Source of the DNA: an uncultured Trichococcus sp.
GTDB taxonomy: Bacteria > Bacillota > Bacilli > Lactobacillales > Aerococcaceae
Assembly: GCF_963667775.1 (NCBI RefSeq)
Contig: NZ_OY764015.1
Location: 62,001-126,000, forward strand
Length of the DNA stretch: 64,000 nucleotides
Direction of reading: 5' to 3'
Numbering within the stretch: position 1 is the first letter of the stretch; each line of letters starts with the position of its first letter. A program made the translations under genes and the position numbers. Positions 35,836 to 45,139 of the stretch are shown here, piece by piece. The notes under the pieces were generated by a model. That model saw nothing but the letters and a program-made list of their open reading frames with translations, did no database searches and was not told the origin of the DNA.

Positions 35836-37539
35836 ATGCGAAGACCACTGATATCTTTTCAGAACTTTAGTTTCACCTATTCAGATCAAAAGGAACCGAC
35901 TTTGGAAGAACTGAATGTCACTATCTACGAAGGAGAAAAAATACTTGTGCTCGGCCCTAGCGGCTCGGGGAAAACGACTTTTGCCCGCTGCCTCACAGGC
36001 GTATTGCCGAGTGAAGAGAACGGCGATGCGAGTGGAAATATCCTCTTTCACCATCAGGTCGATCAAACAGTAGCCCCCTTTGAAGATTTTCTTCCGAATG
36101 AAATGAAGCTGATCAAGAAAAGTCTGATTTCCCACGCGGATCAAATGGGGAAATTTGGAGTGAAGCAACAAATACCGTTCCGCTCCGCTGAAGATTTGAA
36201 AAAAATGGACAATTGGCATGATTTTTTGGAGAAACGCCCTTATCTGAAGCGCAGTTTCATGAAACTGTCGGAACAACAACTGGGTGATATCACGATGGCC
36301 GGAATCTCGTTGGATGGGAAACCGTTGATTTTATTCGATGAACCATTAGCGAATCTGGACCCGAACTCCGGGGATTTGGCCATGAAATTCATCGATGATC
36401 TGCACCGCGTCAGCGACACGACCGTCCTCATCATCGAACATAGGTTGGAAGATGTCCTGGCACAGCCGATCGATCGTATCTTGCTGTTTTCCGGTGGGCG
36501 GATCATCGCGGACGCAACGCCGGAGGAGATACTCCGCACCGAAATTTTGAGCGATATCGGCATCAGGGAACCGCTGTACATCACAGCAATGCGCTATGCC
36601 GGAGTCGATCTGGACAATGTCCGGGAGCTGGCGAACGTAAAGAAAGTGAATGGGCCGCAATTAAAGGAACAAATGGAGAGTTGGCTGAATTATTTGCCGC
36701 AATTCCGCTATCCCGATCATGATGAAGTACTTCTGGAATTGGATGGCTTATCATTCAAATATCCTTGGAATGACGAGGATATCGTCGATGGAGCCTTTCT
36801 CCGCATCTATAAAGGGGAAATGATCAGCCTTGTCGGTGCGAACGGTGCCGGCAAATCGACACTTTCCCGTTTGATGACCGGGGAGGAAAAACCGCAGAGT
36901 GGCCGGATCTACTGGAAAGGCCAGGAAATCAGCGATATCGATGCGGATGAAGTTGAAAACTATGTCGGCTACGTTCCGCAGAACCCGAAAGACAGCCTGT
37001 CACAGGAAACCGTGTATGAAGAGATTGCTTTGAAACTGAAGCAGCGTGATATGCCTGAAGAAGAGATCGAAAAGAAAGTCGATGAAGTTGCGAAAGTTTG
37101 CGGGCTGAAATACATCAAAGACTTGCCGTTATCGATGCTGAGTTTCGGTCAACTGAAAAGGGTGTCGATCGCAGCCGTCTTGGCGTTGGATCCGGAGTTG
37201 ATCATCTTGGATGAGCCGGCGGCGGGGCAGGACTTCAGTCATTACAAAGACATCATGCATTTCCTCCAGCGGATCCATCAGAACGGTGTGACCGTCGTGA
37301 TCGTAACGCATGATATGCATCTGATGCTTGAATACACCCGCAGAGCGGTCGTCATGGCAAAAGGGAAAATCGTGGCCGATACGAGTTCGGCCTTTGTCCT
37401 GATCAATCCGAGGCTGATCCAGATTGCCTCATTGAAAGAGACAACCTTGTTCACCTTCGCCAATCAGATCGGAATGACGGACCCCTATTCCTTTACGGAG
37501 AAATTTGTCTATTACGACCGGGCTGCGCGTCTGTTCTGA
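35836..37539 (+). CDS. Double ATP-binding ABC protein, ECF-type (cobalt/vitamin) ATPase
   Basis: 567 residues with two ABC domains. Domain 1 (about 5-265) has Walker A GPSGSGKTT and Walker B LILFDEP, but its signature is LSEQQ instead of LSGGQ and it carries an insertion after Walker A. Domain 2 (about 295-545) has GANGAGKST, signature LSFGQ and LIILDEP. This resembles the fused EcfA/YkoD-type ATPases of energy-coupling-factor importers. No EcfT or S-component gene is next to it, so the substrate is unknown. GGAGGATAGCC precedes the ATG. Confidence 0.85.
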   Translation: MRRPLISFQNFSFTYSDQKEPTLEELNVTIYEGEKILVLGPSGSGKTTFARCLTGVLPSEENGDASGNILFHHQVDQTVAPFEDFLPNEMKLIKKSLISHADQMGKFGVKQQIPFRSAEDLKKMDNWHDFLEKRPYLKRSFMKLSEQQLGDITMAGISLDGKPLILFDEPLANLDPNSGDLAMKFIDDLHRVSDTTVLIIEHRLEDVLAQPIDRILLFSGGRIIADATPEEILRTEILSDIGIREPLYITAMRYAGVDLDNVRELANVKKVNGPQLKEQMESWLNYLPQFRYPDHDEVLLELDGLSFKYPWNDEDIVDGAFLRIYKGEMISLVGANGAGKSTLSRLMTGEEKPQSGRIYWKGQEISDIDADEVENYVGYVPQNPKDSLSQETVYEEIALKLKQRDMPEEEIEKKVDEVAKVCGLKYIKDLPLSMLSFGQLKRVSIAAVLALDPELIILDEPAAGQDFSHYKDIMHFLQRIHQNGVTVVIVTHDMHLMLEYTRRAVVMAKGKIVADTSSAFVLINPRLIQIASLKETTLFTFANQIGMTDPYSFTEKFVYYDRAARLF

Positions 37540-37558
37540 TAAAATCCAGATGAGTTCC

Positions 37559-37592
37559 AAACGTCAGAATGATCATTTCTGGCGTTTTTTTG
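37559..37592 (+). terminator. Terminator after the double ABC ATPase gene
   Basis: AAACGTCAGAA / TTCTGGCGTTT with a T7 run. Confidence 0.85.
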
Positions 37593-37625
37593 TGCGGATT
37601 TCACTGCAAATGAGACAGCTTCTTA

Positions 37626-37713
37626 TATAATGATCGTGTTATATGTTAACATGAAAGTATTGAGTGCCGCTGGAAAGTGCTGGTAGGCAATGGAAGTATG
37701 CTGTGCTATGCTT
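37626..37713 (+). promoter_or_regulatory. Likely promoter and leader hairpin of potABCD
   Basis: TATAAT at 37626 without a good -35, then a hairpin TGGAAGTATG / TATGCTTCCA (two mismatches) at 37688-37713, 29 bp before potA. No T run follows, so it is not a terminator. Confidence 0.4.
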
Positions 37714-37742
37714 CCATAAATAAATGACAAAGGCGGGAGAAA

Positions 37743-38831
37743 ATGACTGATAAACCGATCATCACTTTGGAGAATGTAAAAAAAGTCTACGATGATGAAA
37801 CTGTATTGCACGATATTAACTTTGAACTTGAGAAAGGCAAATTCTATACTCTGTTGGGCCCCTCAGGTTGCGGGAAAACGACAATTCTGCGTTTGATTGC
37901 AGGATTCGCGGACGCTACAGAAGGTATCATCAAGATCAATGAGGAAGTAGTGAATGACATACCAGCGAACCGACGCAAAGTCAATACGGTTTTCCAGGAC
38001 TACGCCTTGTTTCCCCACATGAACGTTTTCGACAACATCGCATTCGGGTTGACGATCAAGAAAATGCCCAAAGAGCAGATCAAGCAAAAAGTGGAGGAAG
38101 CCCTGAAAATGGTCCAGCTTGAGGGCTACGAAAACCGTGAAATCAGCGAAATGTCAGGCGGCCAACAACAGCGGGTTGCAATCGCCAGGGCAATTGTAAA
38201 CGAACCGGATGTGTTGCTGTTGGATGAGCCGTTGTCGGCGTTGGACTTGAAGCTGCGCACGGACATGCAGTACGAACTGAGGGAACTGCAGCAGCGCCTC
38301 GGTATCACTTTTATTTTTGTCACGCACGATCAGGAAGAAGCATTGGCCATGAGCGACTGGATTTTCGTCATGAACAAAGGTGCTATCGTCCAGAGCGGCA
38401 CACCTGTGGATATTTACGACGAGCCGATCGACCGATTCGTGGCAGATTTCATCGGTGAAAGCAATATCGTTCCGGGTACGATGGTTGAGGATTATAAAGT
38501 CCGCTTCGTGGGCAAAGAGTTCGAATGTTCCGATGCCGGCATCACACCGGGTGAAAAAATCGAAATTGTCATCCGTCCGGAAGATCTGGAACTGACGACT
38601 GTCGAAAACGGTAAACTGGTCGTGAATATTGATACACAATTGTTCCGCGGCGTCCACTATGAGATCATCGGTTACGACAAGGATGGAAACGAATGGATGA
38701 TCCATTCCACTAAGAGCGCAGAAATCGGCAAAGATGTCGGGCTTCACTTCGGGCCACAGGACATCCACGTCATGCGCCTGGGCGAATCCGAAGAAGAGTT
38801 CGATGCCCGTCTCGAAAGCTATGAAGAGTAG
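37743..38831 (+). CDS. potA: Spermidine/putrescine ABC transporter ATPase PotA
   Basis: 362 residues. GPSGCGKTT (Walker A), [21 protein letters not shown], signature [14 protein letters not shown], Walker [13 protein letters not shown] and VTHDQEEA are intact. The C-terminal TOBE region spans about 240-345. It energises polyamine uptake. First gene of potABCD. Confidence 0.95.
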   Translation: MTDKPIITLENVKKVYDDETVLHDINFELEKGKFYTLLGPSGCGKTTILRLIAGFADATEGIIKINEEVVNDIPANRRKVNTVFQDYALFPHMNVFDNIAFGLTIKKMPKEQIKQKVEEALKMVQLEGYENREISEMSGGQQQRVAIARAIVNEPDVLLLDEPLSALDLKLRTDMQYELRELQQRLGITFIFVTHDQEEALAMSDWIFVMNKGAIVQSGTPVDIYDEPIDRFVADFIGESNIVPGTMVEDYKVRFVGKEFECSDAGITPGEKIEIVIRPEDLELTTVENGKLVVNIDTQLFRGVHYEIIGYDKDGNEWMIHSTKSAEIGKDVGLHFGPQDIHVMRLGESEEEFDARLESYEE

Positions 38832-38842
38832 GGGGAAGAGAC

Positions 38843-39658
38843 ATGACGAAAAATTCTAGAGCGTTCTATTCCGTTCCTTACGTGCTTTGGTTGGGGCTGT
38901 TTGTTATTTCACCGATGTTGTTGATCCTGTACCAGTCCTTTTTCGACATCACCGGGGCCTTCACTTTTTCCAACTACGCAAATTATTTCAGTTCGGGAAA
39001 TTATCTGCGGATGACCTTGAATTCGTTCCTCTATGCGTTCATCATCACGCTTGTGACATTCCTGATCAGCTATCCGACCGCGCTGTTCCTGAGCCGGACA
39101 AAGCACAAGCAGCTTTGGCTGTCCTTGATCATTCTGCCGACCTGGATCAATCTGCTGTTGAAGGCTTATGCCTTCATCGGTTTGTTCAGCCAGAGCGGAA
39201 CAGTGAATCAATTCCTTGGCTTCATGGGGATAAGTCCCCAGCAGATTCTGTTCACGGACTTCAGTTTCATTTTTGTGGCGGCCTACATCGAGCTGCCTTT
39301 CATGATCCTGCCGATCTTCAATTCGATCGAAGAACTGAAGCCGTCTCTTATCGTAGCCAGCGAAGACTTGGGTGCGACAAGGATGCAGACTTTGACCCGG
39401 GTCATCTTTCCTTTGACGCTGAGCGGTGTCCGCAGCGGCTTTCAGGCCGTCTTCATTCCGTCGCTGTCGTTGTTCATGCTGACGCGGCTGATCGGCGGTA
39501 ATCGGGTAATCACACTGGGAACCGCTGTGGAACAGCATTTCCTGGTCACCCAGAACTGGGGGATGGGCTCCACGATCGGTGTCATCCTGATCATCAGCAT
39601 GATCGCCATCATGTCCCTGACGAGCGACAAAAAGAAGAAGGGCAGGGGATCTAAATGA
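38843..39658 (+). CDS. potB: Spermidine/putrescine ABC transporter permease PotB
   Basis: 271 residues with six membrane segments and docking loop ASEDLGATRMQTLTRVIFPLT. The ATG is preceded by GGGGGAAG. It overlaps potC by four bases (ATGA). Confidence 0.95.
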   Translation: MTKNSRAFYSVPYVLWLGLFVISPMLLILYQSFFDITGAFTFSNYANYFSSGNYLRMTLNSFLYAFIITLVTFLISYPTALFLSRTKHKQLWLSLIILPTWINLLLKAYAFIGLFSQSGTVNQFLGFMGISPQQILFTDFSFIFVAAYIELPFMILPIFNSIEELKPSLIVASEDLGATRMQTLTRVIFPLTLSGVRSGFQAVFIPSLSLFMLTRLIGGNRVITLGTAVEQHFLVTQNWGMGSTIGVILIISMIAIMSLTSDKKKKGRGSK

Positions 39659-40506
39659 AGGGAACAGCCAACACGAAGTGGAACAATGCCTTTCTTGGGC
39701 TCGTCTTCACGATTCTGTATCTGCCGATTTTTTATCTGATTTTTTATTCGTTCAATGCCGGCGGGACCATGAACGATTTCACCGGCTTCACGTGGGAGCA
39801 TTACCAGGCCGTGCTTGAGGATACGCGTTTGATCGGCATCGTTCTGAATACGTTTCTGGTAGCCTTGCTGTCTGCTCTCATCGCGACTGCTATAGGAACG
39901 ATGGGTGCAATCTTCATCTACTACACGAAAAAGCGCAGCACCAAGAATGCGTTCTTGAGCCTGAACAACGTGCTGATGGTTTCGCCTGATGTCATCATCG
40001 GCGCCAGCCTGCTGATCCTCTTCACGATGCTCGGCTTCTCGCTCGGCTTCTCATCCGTGCTGCTCTCGCACATCGCTTTTTCGATTCCGATCGTCGTGCT
40101 GATGGTGCTGCCGAAGCTTTATGAGATGAACGATTCGATGATCAGTGCGGCTCAGGATTTGGGCGCCAGCAGCGGCCAAGTGTTCGGCCGAATACTGATC
40201 CCTAGCATCACTCCGGGAATCCTGAGCGGGTTCTTTATGGCTTTCACGTATTCCTTGGATGATTTTGCGGTGACTTTTTTCGTGACCGGGAACGGCTTCA
40301 CCACTTTGGCGGTGGAAATCTATTCGCGGGCCCGCCGTGGTGTCAGCCTGGAAATCAATGCCCTCAGTGCGCTGATGTTCCTGTTTACGCTGCTTTTGGT
40401 CCTGGGCTACTATTTCATTCAACAGTACGGACACAATAAACGTGCGCAACAAATGAAGGCGATCGGAAAACGCGTCGGTTCGGAACGGATGGTGAAAAAA
40501 GGATGA
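39655..40506 (+). CDS. potC: Spermidine/putrescine ABC transporter permease PotC
   Basis: 283 residues with six membrane segments and the loop SAAQDLGASSGQVFGRILIPSITPG. The region YSLDDFAVTFFVTGNG is typical of PotC. It overlaps both neighbours by four bases, giving tight translational coupling. Confidence 0.95.
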   Translation: MKGTANTKWNNAFLGLVFTILYLPIFYLIFYSFNAGGTMNDFTGFTWEHYQAVLEDTRLIGIVLNTFLVALLSALIATAIGTMGAIFIYYTKKRSTKNAFLSLNNVLMVSPDVIIGASLLILFTMLGFSLGFSSVLLSHIAFSIPIVVLMVLPKLYEMNDSMISAAQDLGASSGQVFGRILIPSITPGILSGFFMAFTYSLDDFAVTFFVTGNGFTTLAVEIYSRARRGVSLEINALSALMFLFTLLLVLGYYFIQQYGHNKRAQQMKAIGKRVGSERMVKKG

Positions 40507-41573
40507 AAAAATTAATGGGAATGGTGGCCGTTATCTTGCTTGCTTGTGCGGCAATCGCTTTAGGAATCAACGCTTTGAACAGAGCGCAAGGCTTTTCGGA
40601 CGGGAATACGCTGACGATCTACAACTGGGGGGATTATATCGAACCGGAACTGATCACGAAATTCGAAGAGGAGACAGGCTATAAAGTGTCTTATGAGACG
40701 TTCGATTCGAACGAGGCGATGTACACCAAAGTAAAACAAGGCGGAACGGCTTACGATCTGAGTATCCCTTCAGAGTACATGATCGACAAGATGGCTGAAG
40801 AAGACCTTCTGATCGCGCTGGACCACTCGAAGATCGAGGGGCTGGAAAATATTGATCCGCGTTTCCTGGATTTGCCGTTCGATGAAGGCAACAAGTACTC
40901 CATCCCTTATTTCTGGGGAACCTTGGGCATCATCTATAATGACAAAATGGTGACGGAAAAAATCACTTCTTGGTCGGATCTTTGGGATCCGGTCTATGCG
41001 AACAGTCTGCTTTTGATCGATGGAGCGCGGGAAGTGATGGGGCTAGGCCTCCAAAGTGAAGGCTACTCGCTCAATGAAACGGACCCGGTCATTTTGGGAG
41101 AAATCGCTGAGAAACTCAAAGGTATTACCCAGAATGTCAAAGCCATCGTTGCCGACGAAATCAAGATGTACATGATTCAGGAAGAGGCTGCCATCGCGGT
41201 CACTTTCTCAGGTGAAGCCAGCGAGATGCTTTGGGAAAACGAACATCTCCATTATGTGATACCGGAAGAGGGTTCCAATCTGTGGTTCGATAATATCGTC
41301 ATCCCCAAGACCGCTAAGAACATCGATGGCGCCTATGCTTTCATCAATTTCATGCTGGAACCTGAAAATGCGGCCATCAACGCGGAATATGTCGGCTACG
41401 CCACACCGAACCAAAATGCCATCGGACTGATGGATCCCGAAATCACCAGCGACGAGCAATTCTACCCGTCCGACGAAATCATGGACAAACTCGAAGTCTA
41501 CGAAAACCTGGGAGCTAAAACCCTAGGGACGTATAACGATTTGTTTCTGGAAGTCAAAATGTACAGGAAATAA
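40503..41573 (+). CDS. potD: Spermidine/putrescine-binding protein PotD
   Basis: 356 residues. An N-terminal hydrophobic segment (about 5-24) anchors the protein; a lipobox-like LLAC lies at Cys15 but is not ideal. The binding fold shows IYNWGDYIEPELITKFEEETG, TFDSNEAMYTKVKQGG, PYFWGTLGIIYND, FSGEASEML and NLWFDNIVIPKTAKN. These match streptococcal PotD closely. It delivers spermidine or putrescine to PotBC. Confidence 0.95.
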   Translation: MKKLMGMVAVILLACAAIALGINALNRAQGFSDGNTLTIYNWGDYIEPELITKFEEETGYKVSYETFDSNEAMYTKVKQGGTAYDLSIPSEYMIDKMAEEDLLIALDHSKIEGLENIDPRFLDLPFDEGNKYSIPYFWGTLGIIYNDKMVTEKITSWSDLWDPVYANSLLLIDGAREVMGLGLQSEGYSLNETDPVILGEIAEKLKGITQNVKAIVADEIKMYMIQEEAAIAVTFSGEASEMLWENEHLHYVIPEEGSNLWFDNIVIPKTAKNIDGAYAFINFMLEPENAAINAEYVGYATPNQNAIGLMDPEITSDEQFYPSDEIMDKLEVYENLGAKTLGTYNDLFLEVKMYRK

Positions 41574-41587
41574 TGGCAAAATTCAGT

Positions 41588-41619
41588 CAAAACAGCAAAA
41601 CAGCAAAACAGCAAAACAG
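41588..41619 (+). repeat. Four tandem copies of an 8-bp unit
   Basis: CAAAACAG repeated four times, 15 bp after the potD stop codon, at the left edge of an AT-rich islet. Confidence 0.8.
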
Positions 41620-41763
41620 CGTTAAACCAACAATAGCAATAAAAAAATAGTGAAGCTCAAAAAATCTTGGGAAATAGTTCTTTCGTGTAACCATCTTCAA
41701 GATACTGTCTTTTTTTCATGAATGCCGTATAATGATTATAAAATTAGGAAAGAAGGTGTAGCT

Positions 41764-42438
41764 TTGGGCATCGATGACCCATATTTAGATTTTGCCAAGG
41801 TAAATAAAAGTCAGTTCATTGAACGTATTATCGAAGGAAAAACTCCAGATGGTGAAAGAGATGCTGTGTTTATGGCTGGAAGTCCAGGAGCCGGAAAAAC
41901 AGAAGTTGCATCAGGATTAGCTGAAAATTATGATAATCACGTTGTTATTGATGCTGATTATTATAGAACTCAATTTCCGGACTACAACGGGAAAAACTCT
42001 AGTCTTTTTCAAAAAGCTTCTTCCTGGTTAGTTGAACAATCTTTAAGGTATGTGCTAGAAAATGGCTATTCTTTTATATTGGATGCAACTTTTGCGATTC
42101 TTAGTGCAGAAAAGAACATTACACGGGCGTTGAAAAATGGTTTCCGAGTAACCATTTTCTATGTTTATCAAGACCCCAAAATTGCCTGGGAATTTACTCG
42201 AGAACGTGAAATAGCGGAAGGCCGCCATGTTCCGAAGCAAACCTTCATCAATGCCTTTCACAAATCAAGAGAAAATATTGAGAAGGTTAAAGAGAGATAT
42301 CCTGAAATTGCGCTTCATATTATTATTAAGGATTATCAAAATAATATCTCTGAAATTCATTTTGATACAGATAATGTTGGTTTAGTGCTGCCATTACGGT
42401 ATACTTCAAAAGAATTGGAGGATGAGTTACATGACTGA
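41764..42438 (+). CDS. Zeta-toxin-like P-loop kinase
   Basis: 224 residues from TTG 41764, preceded by GAAGGTG; the frame is open further up, but a TATAAT at 41728-41733 lies there and is the likely -10. Walker A is MAGSPGAGKTEVASGL, followed by VVIDADYYRTQFPDY and FILDATFAI, the layout of the zeta toxin/AAA_33 group, which phosphorylate UDP-N-acetylglucosamine or small metabolites. The usual antitoxin (epsilon or PezA) is not upstream; a 53-codon gene overlaps the end instead. Base composition is far more AT-rich than the neighbours, suggesting recent acquisition. Toxicity is not proven. Confidence 0.8.
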   Translation: MGIDDPYLDFAKVNKSQFIERIIEGKTPDGERDAVFMAGSPGAGKTEVASGLAENYDNHVVIDADYYRTQFPDYNGKNSSLFQKASSWLVEQSLRYVLENGYSFILDATFAILSAEKNITRALKNGFRVTIFYVYQDPKIAWEFTREREIAEGRHVPKQTFINAFHKSRENIEKVKERYPEIALHIIIKDYQNNISEIHFDTDNVGLVLPLRYTSKELEDELHD

Positions 42439-42592
42439 GAAGGAACAAGTTAAGCTGATTGTAAACAAATACAACAAAAGTATCGCTGATTTGTCAGAAA
42501 ACGCTTCGGCAAAGGAGTTTAAAACTGTGATGAAATATATTGCAGATCAAGCGAATCTTAAACAACGTAAACTGGTGGGTTTAGATAAATAG
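42431..42592 (+). CDS. Small 53-residue protein downstream of the zeta-like kinase
   Basis: A 53-codon frame beginning MTEKEQVKLIVNKYN, overlapping the kinase gene by eight bases. It is rich in Lys and predicted helical, with no Cys or membrane segment. I do not recognise the family. Position and coupling suggest a partner, possibly an antitoxin or regulator. It is followed by a terminator that closes the two-gene unit. Confidence 0.6.
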   Translation: MTEKEQVKLIVNKYNKSIADLSENASAKEFKTVMKYIADQANLKQRKLVGLDK

Positions 42593-42628
42593 GTATTGAA
42601 AAAAGATTGAAAATAATAGATGGTTAGC

Positions 42629-42662
42629 AGCTAAGAGCATAAACTGTTCTTGGCTTTTTTGG
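42629..42662 (+). terminator. Terminator of the zeta-like unit
   Basis: AGCTAAGA / TCTTGGCT with an inner GC pair and a T6 run. Confidence 0.75.
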
Positions 42663-42757
42663 TTACTGTCGACACCCTTTCGAAGATTTTCCGCTTCACA
42701 ATCCGCGTAAGGTTGTGCTACTATTAAAATAAGATTAAAAAGGAAGAAGGGAATTAC

Positions 42758-43135
42758 TTGACTAAATTCATCAGTACAGACAAAGCGCCCGCAGCAATCG
42801 GGCCTTATTCGCAAGGAACCAGAAAGAACGGCTTCATCTTCTCATCCGGCCAATTACCGATCGACATGGAAACGAAGGAGCTTGTAACAGACCCGGCGGC
42901 AGCGACAACAGCCAGCCTGAATAATGTGTTGACAATCGTCAAAGCGGGCGGTGGCTCGTTGGAATCGATCGTGAAAGTGAATGTGTTCGTGAAGGACATC
43001 AATGATTTCGACGCCATCAACGGCGCGTACACTGCATTTTTCGGCGAACATAAACCAGCCCGCTCTTTGGTGCAGGTTGCCGCTTTACCGAAAGATGCCG
43101 TCATCGAAATCGAAGCAATCGCAGTGAAAGACTAA
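42758..43135 (+). CDS. ridA: RidA family enamine/imine deaminase
   Basis: 125 residues. It hydrolyses reactive enamines such as 2-aminoacrylate. It starts at TTG 42758 with AAGAAGGG upstream. Family features: GPYSQGTRKNGFIFSSGQLPID, NVLTIVKAGGGSLESIVKVNVFVKD and the conserved arginine in KPARSLVQVAALP. Trimeric and cytosolic in characterised members. It faces the serine dehydratase genes, whose reaction releases aminoacrylate, so the neighbourhood fits its job. Confidence 0.95.
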   Translation: MTKFISTDKAPAAIGPYSQGTRKNGFIFSSGQLPIDMETKELVTDPAAATTASLNNVLTIVKAGGGSLESIVKVNVFVKDINDFDAINGAYTAFFGEHKPARSLVQVAALPKDAVIEIEAIAVKD

Positions 43136-43142
43136 TACTACT

Positions 43143-43187
43143 AAAGCAGAACGGCTGTCCCACCAGGAGATAGCCGTTCTGCTTTTA
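43143..43187. terminator. Terminator between ridA and sdaAA
   Basis: AAAGCAGAACGGCTGTC / GATAGCCGTTCTGCTTT with a short loop and T run. The core GGCTGTC/GATAGCC recurs in the brnQ terminator. Confidence 0.88.
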
Positions 43188-43206
43188 TTTGATTGGACTG
43201 TGTTCG

Positions 43207-43239
43207 GGCTGTCCGATTCATACGGGTTATCGGACAGCC
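43207..43239. repeat. Isolated 11-bp inverted repeat
   Basis: GGCTGTCCGAT / ATCGGACAGCC, perfect, with an 11-base loop and no T run on either strand. It lies between convergent ridA and sdaAA. Confidence 0.6.
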
Positions 43240-43302
43240 TCAGTATGGCCAAGGATGCCGCACGATGAATTTCCGTTCGAACAATCGGGCGTGGGGCGTC
43301 GC

Positions 43303-44241
43303 TTATTCGAACGGATTCGTTTTGACTGGTGGCTGGTCATCGACCCATTCCGGCTTGACTTCCAGTTCCTGTCCGAAAATCATCATTTTCAGGCGGACAC
43401 CTTCGCGGCTTGCTGCGAGGCCGCCCAAACCGGTTTCACGCAAGGAGGCGGGAAGGTTCTTTCCGACTTTGCGCATCGCTTCGATCACATCATCGGCGGG
43501 GATTTTGTTTGTCAGTCCGGCCAAGGCCATATCCGCGCTGATCAGGGCATTGACCGCACCGATCGCGTTGCGCTTGACGCAAGGAATCTCCACAAGACCG
43601 GCTACAGGATCGCAGACAAGGCCGAGCAGATTACTGATGGCCATTGCCATCGCTTCAGATGCTTGCTCCGGGGTTCCACCCGCGATTTCGACAGCCGCAG
43701 CGGCCGCCATCCCGGATGCGCTCCCGACTTCGGCTTGACATCCTCCGGCGGCACCGGCAATCATGGCATTGTTTGCGATCACCATGCCAAAGCCGCTGGC
43801 ACAGAACAGCATTTGGACCATCTGATCCTCCGTGAGCTCCAGTTTGTCCTTGATGGCGAACATAACACCCGGCAAAGTCCCCGATGAACCAGCGGTAGGG
43901 GTGGCGCAGATGATGCCCAAGGAAGCATTGACTTCGTTCGTGGCAAGGGCGCTCTCCACCGCGATCAGCAGGTCGTTCCCTGAAAGCGTCTTGCCGCGCA
44001 AACGGTAGTTCCGCATTTTCACGGCTTCGCCGCCGGTCAATCCAGTGGGGGAAAACACGCCATTGCCAGCCAAACCTTTTTCGACTGCGGCTTTCATGAC
44101 GTGGTAATTGTTGCGCATCTGTTCCCAAATATCCGCGCGCGTCCGGTGGCTCTTGGCCATTTCCTGCAGCAGCATCAATTCCGAAATCGGTTTGCCGCTT
44201 TCCTCCGCGGCGGTCACCAGTTCTGCAATCTTATTGTACAA
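43303..44241 (-). CDS. sdaAA: L-serine dehydratase, iron-sulfur dependent, alpha subunit
   Basis: 312 residues. Converts serine to pyruvate and ammonia with a [4Fe-4S] cluster. Cysteines for the cluster lie in MLFCASGFGM, GGCQAEVGSASG and GLVCDPVAGLVEIPCVKRN. Start is TTG 44241 with AAAGAAGG nine bases away; no ATG fits. It follows the beta subunit gene after 18 bp. It is of the two-subunit Bacillus type. Confidence 0.95.
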   Translation of the reverse strand: MYNKIAELVTAAEESGKPISELMLLQEMAKSHRTRADIWEQMRNNYHVMKAAVEKGLAGNGVFSPTGLTGGEAVKMRNYRLRGKTLSGNDLLIAVESALATNEVNASLGIICATPTAGSSGTLPGVMFAIKDKLELTEDQMVQMLFCASGFGMVIANNAMIAGAAGGCQAEVGSASGMAAAAAVEIAGGTPEQASEAMAMAISNLLGLVCDPVAGLVEIPCVKRNAIGAVNALISADMALAGLTNKIPADDVIEAMRKVGKNLPASLRETGLGGLAASREGVRLKMMIFGQELEVKPEWVDDQPPVKTNPFE

Positions 44242-44259
44242 AGCGCTATTCCTTCTTTC

Positions 44260-44940
44260 CTAACTGATCAGTATCGCCTTTTCGATGAAAGGCAATTCAT
44301 TGATTTCGTAGATCATTTCTTTGGTCGGGACCGTATCCAGATAGAGGACGACCCATTCGGTATCACTTTCCCTGAAAATGCGGATATCGTTCAGGGGATA
44401 GCCTTTGAATGCGAAGTAATTCTGCCATTCCGCTTCGCTGAACAGGTGATATTGGAGCGTATTCTGATGGATGAAATAGACAGGCAGATGCGCATCCAGA
44501 CGCATCGAAAAGTTATCCAGGGCGACATGGTTCAGAACGATCGAGCCGCCCCCGATGGAACTGCCCGTGACGGACATTTTTTTCTTGTCCCGCTCCAACA
44601 CCATTGTGGCTGTGTTCGGATGGCCAACAGGAGAGTCACCGATCTCTTCGATGAAGGTCACGGATATCTTTTGGGATTCGGCCATCTTCAGCGATTGCGG
44701 AATCATCGGATCATCCGCCGCAAAACCAAGAATACCGCCGAGGATCGCAAAATCAGTGCCGTGACCGAGATGGGTATCCGCAAATGATTCGTAATAATGG
44801 ATCGTGACTTTTTTCGGTTTGACCTCGAACAGTTGGGCCGCCGCTTTCCCCAAGGCCAGAGCGCCTGCAGTATGCGAACTGGAGGGGCCGACCATCACCG
44901 GACCGATGATATCGAAAATGCTTCTGAATGTATGGCTCAT
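44260..44940 (-). CDS. sdaAB: L-serine dehydratase, iron-sulfur dependent, beta subunit
   Basis: 226 residues from ATG 44940 (GAGGAG seven bases upstream). The substrate-side motif VMVGPSSSHTAGALALG is characteristic, followed by GHGTDFAILGGILGF. The C-terminus is an ACT-like domain (about 145-226) that may sense serine. First gene of sdaAB-sdaAA, divergent from rpiA. Confidence 0.95.
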   Translation of the reverse strand: MSHTFRSIFDIIGPVMVGPSSSHTAGALALGKAAAQLFEVKPKKVTIHYYESFADTHLGHGTDFAILGGILGFAADDPMIPQSLKMAESQKISVTFIEEIGDSPVGHPNTATMVLERDKKKMSVTGSSIGGGSIVLNHVALDNFSMRLDAHLPVYFIHQNTLQYHLFSEAEWQNYFAFKGYPLNDIRIFRESDTEWVVLYLDTVPTKEMIYEINELPFIEKAILIS

Positions 44941-45097
44941 GACGATCTCCTCTTCATTATCGGTTGATAAAAGCTTGCTTCTCATTATAGCTAAAAGGCT
45001 GTCGGAATGACAGAAGACCGCCACGCTTTTTTAGCGGATTCTAATGGCTTTCTAACGGAGTTTCCGCTGGCAAACATAGTAACGCTTCCTTTCCGTA

Positions 45098-45106
45098 TGA
45101 TATAAT
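45098..45106 (+). promoter_or_regulatory. Extended -10 promoter of rpiA
   Basis: TGATATAAT, 33 bp before the rpiA start. The -35 region is weak. Confidence 0.6.
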
Positions 45107-45139
45107 GACTTCATCATCCTGAAAGGAACGCGTGAAAAA

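Noticed and set aside
41722-41763. Upstream extension of the zeta-like kinase
   Set aside because: The extra 14 codons cross a TATAAT promoter element, and the ribosome site serves TTG 41764.
43189-43887. 232-codon plus-strand frame
   Set aside because: Opposite sdaAA, which has its cluster cysteines and a good start site.
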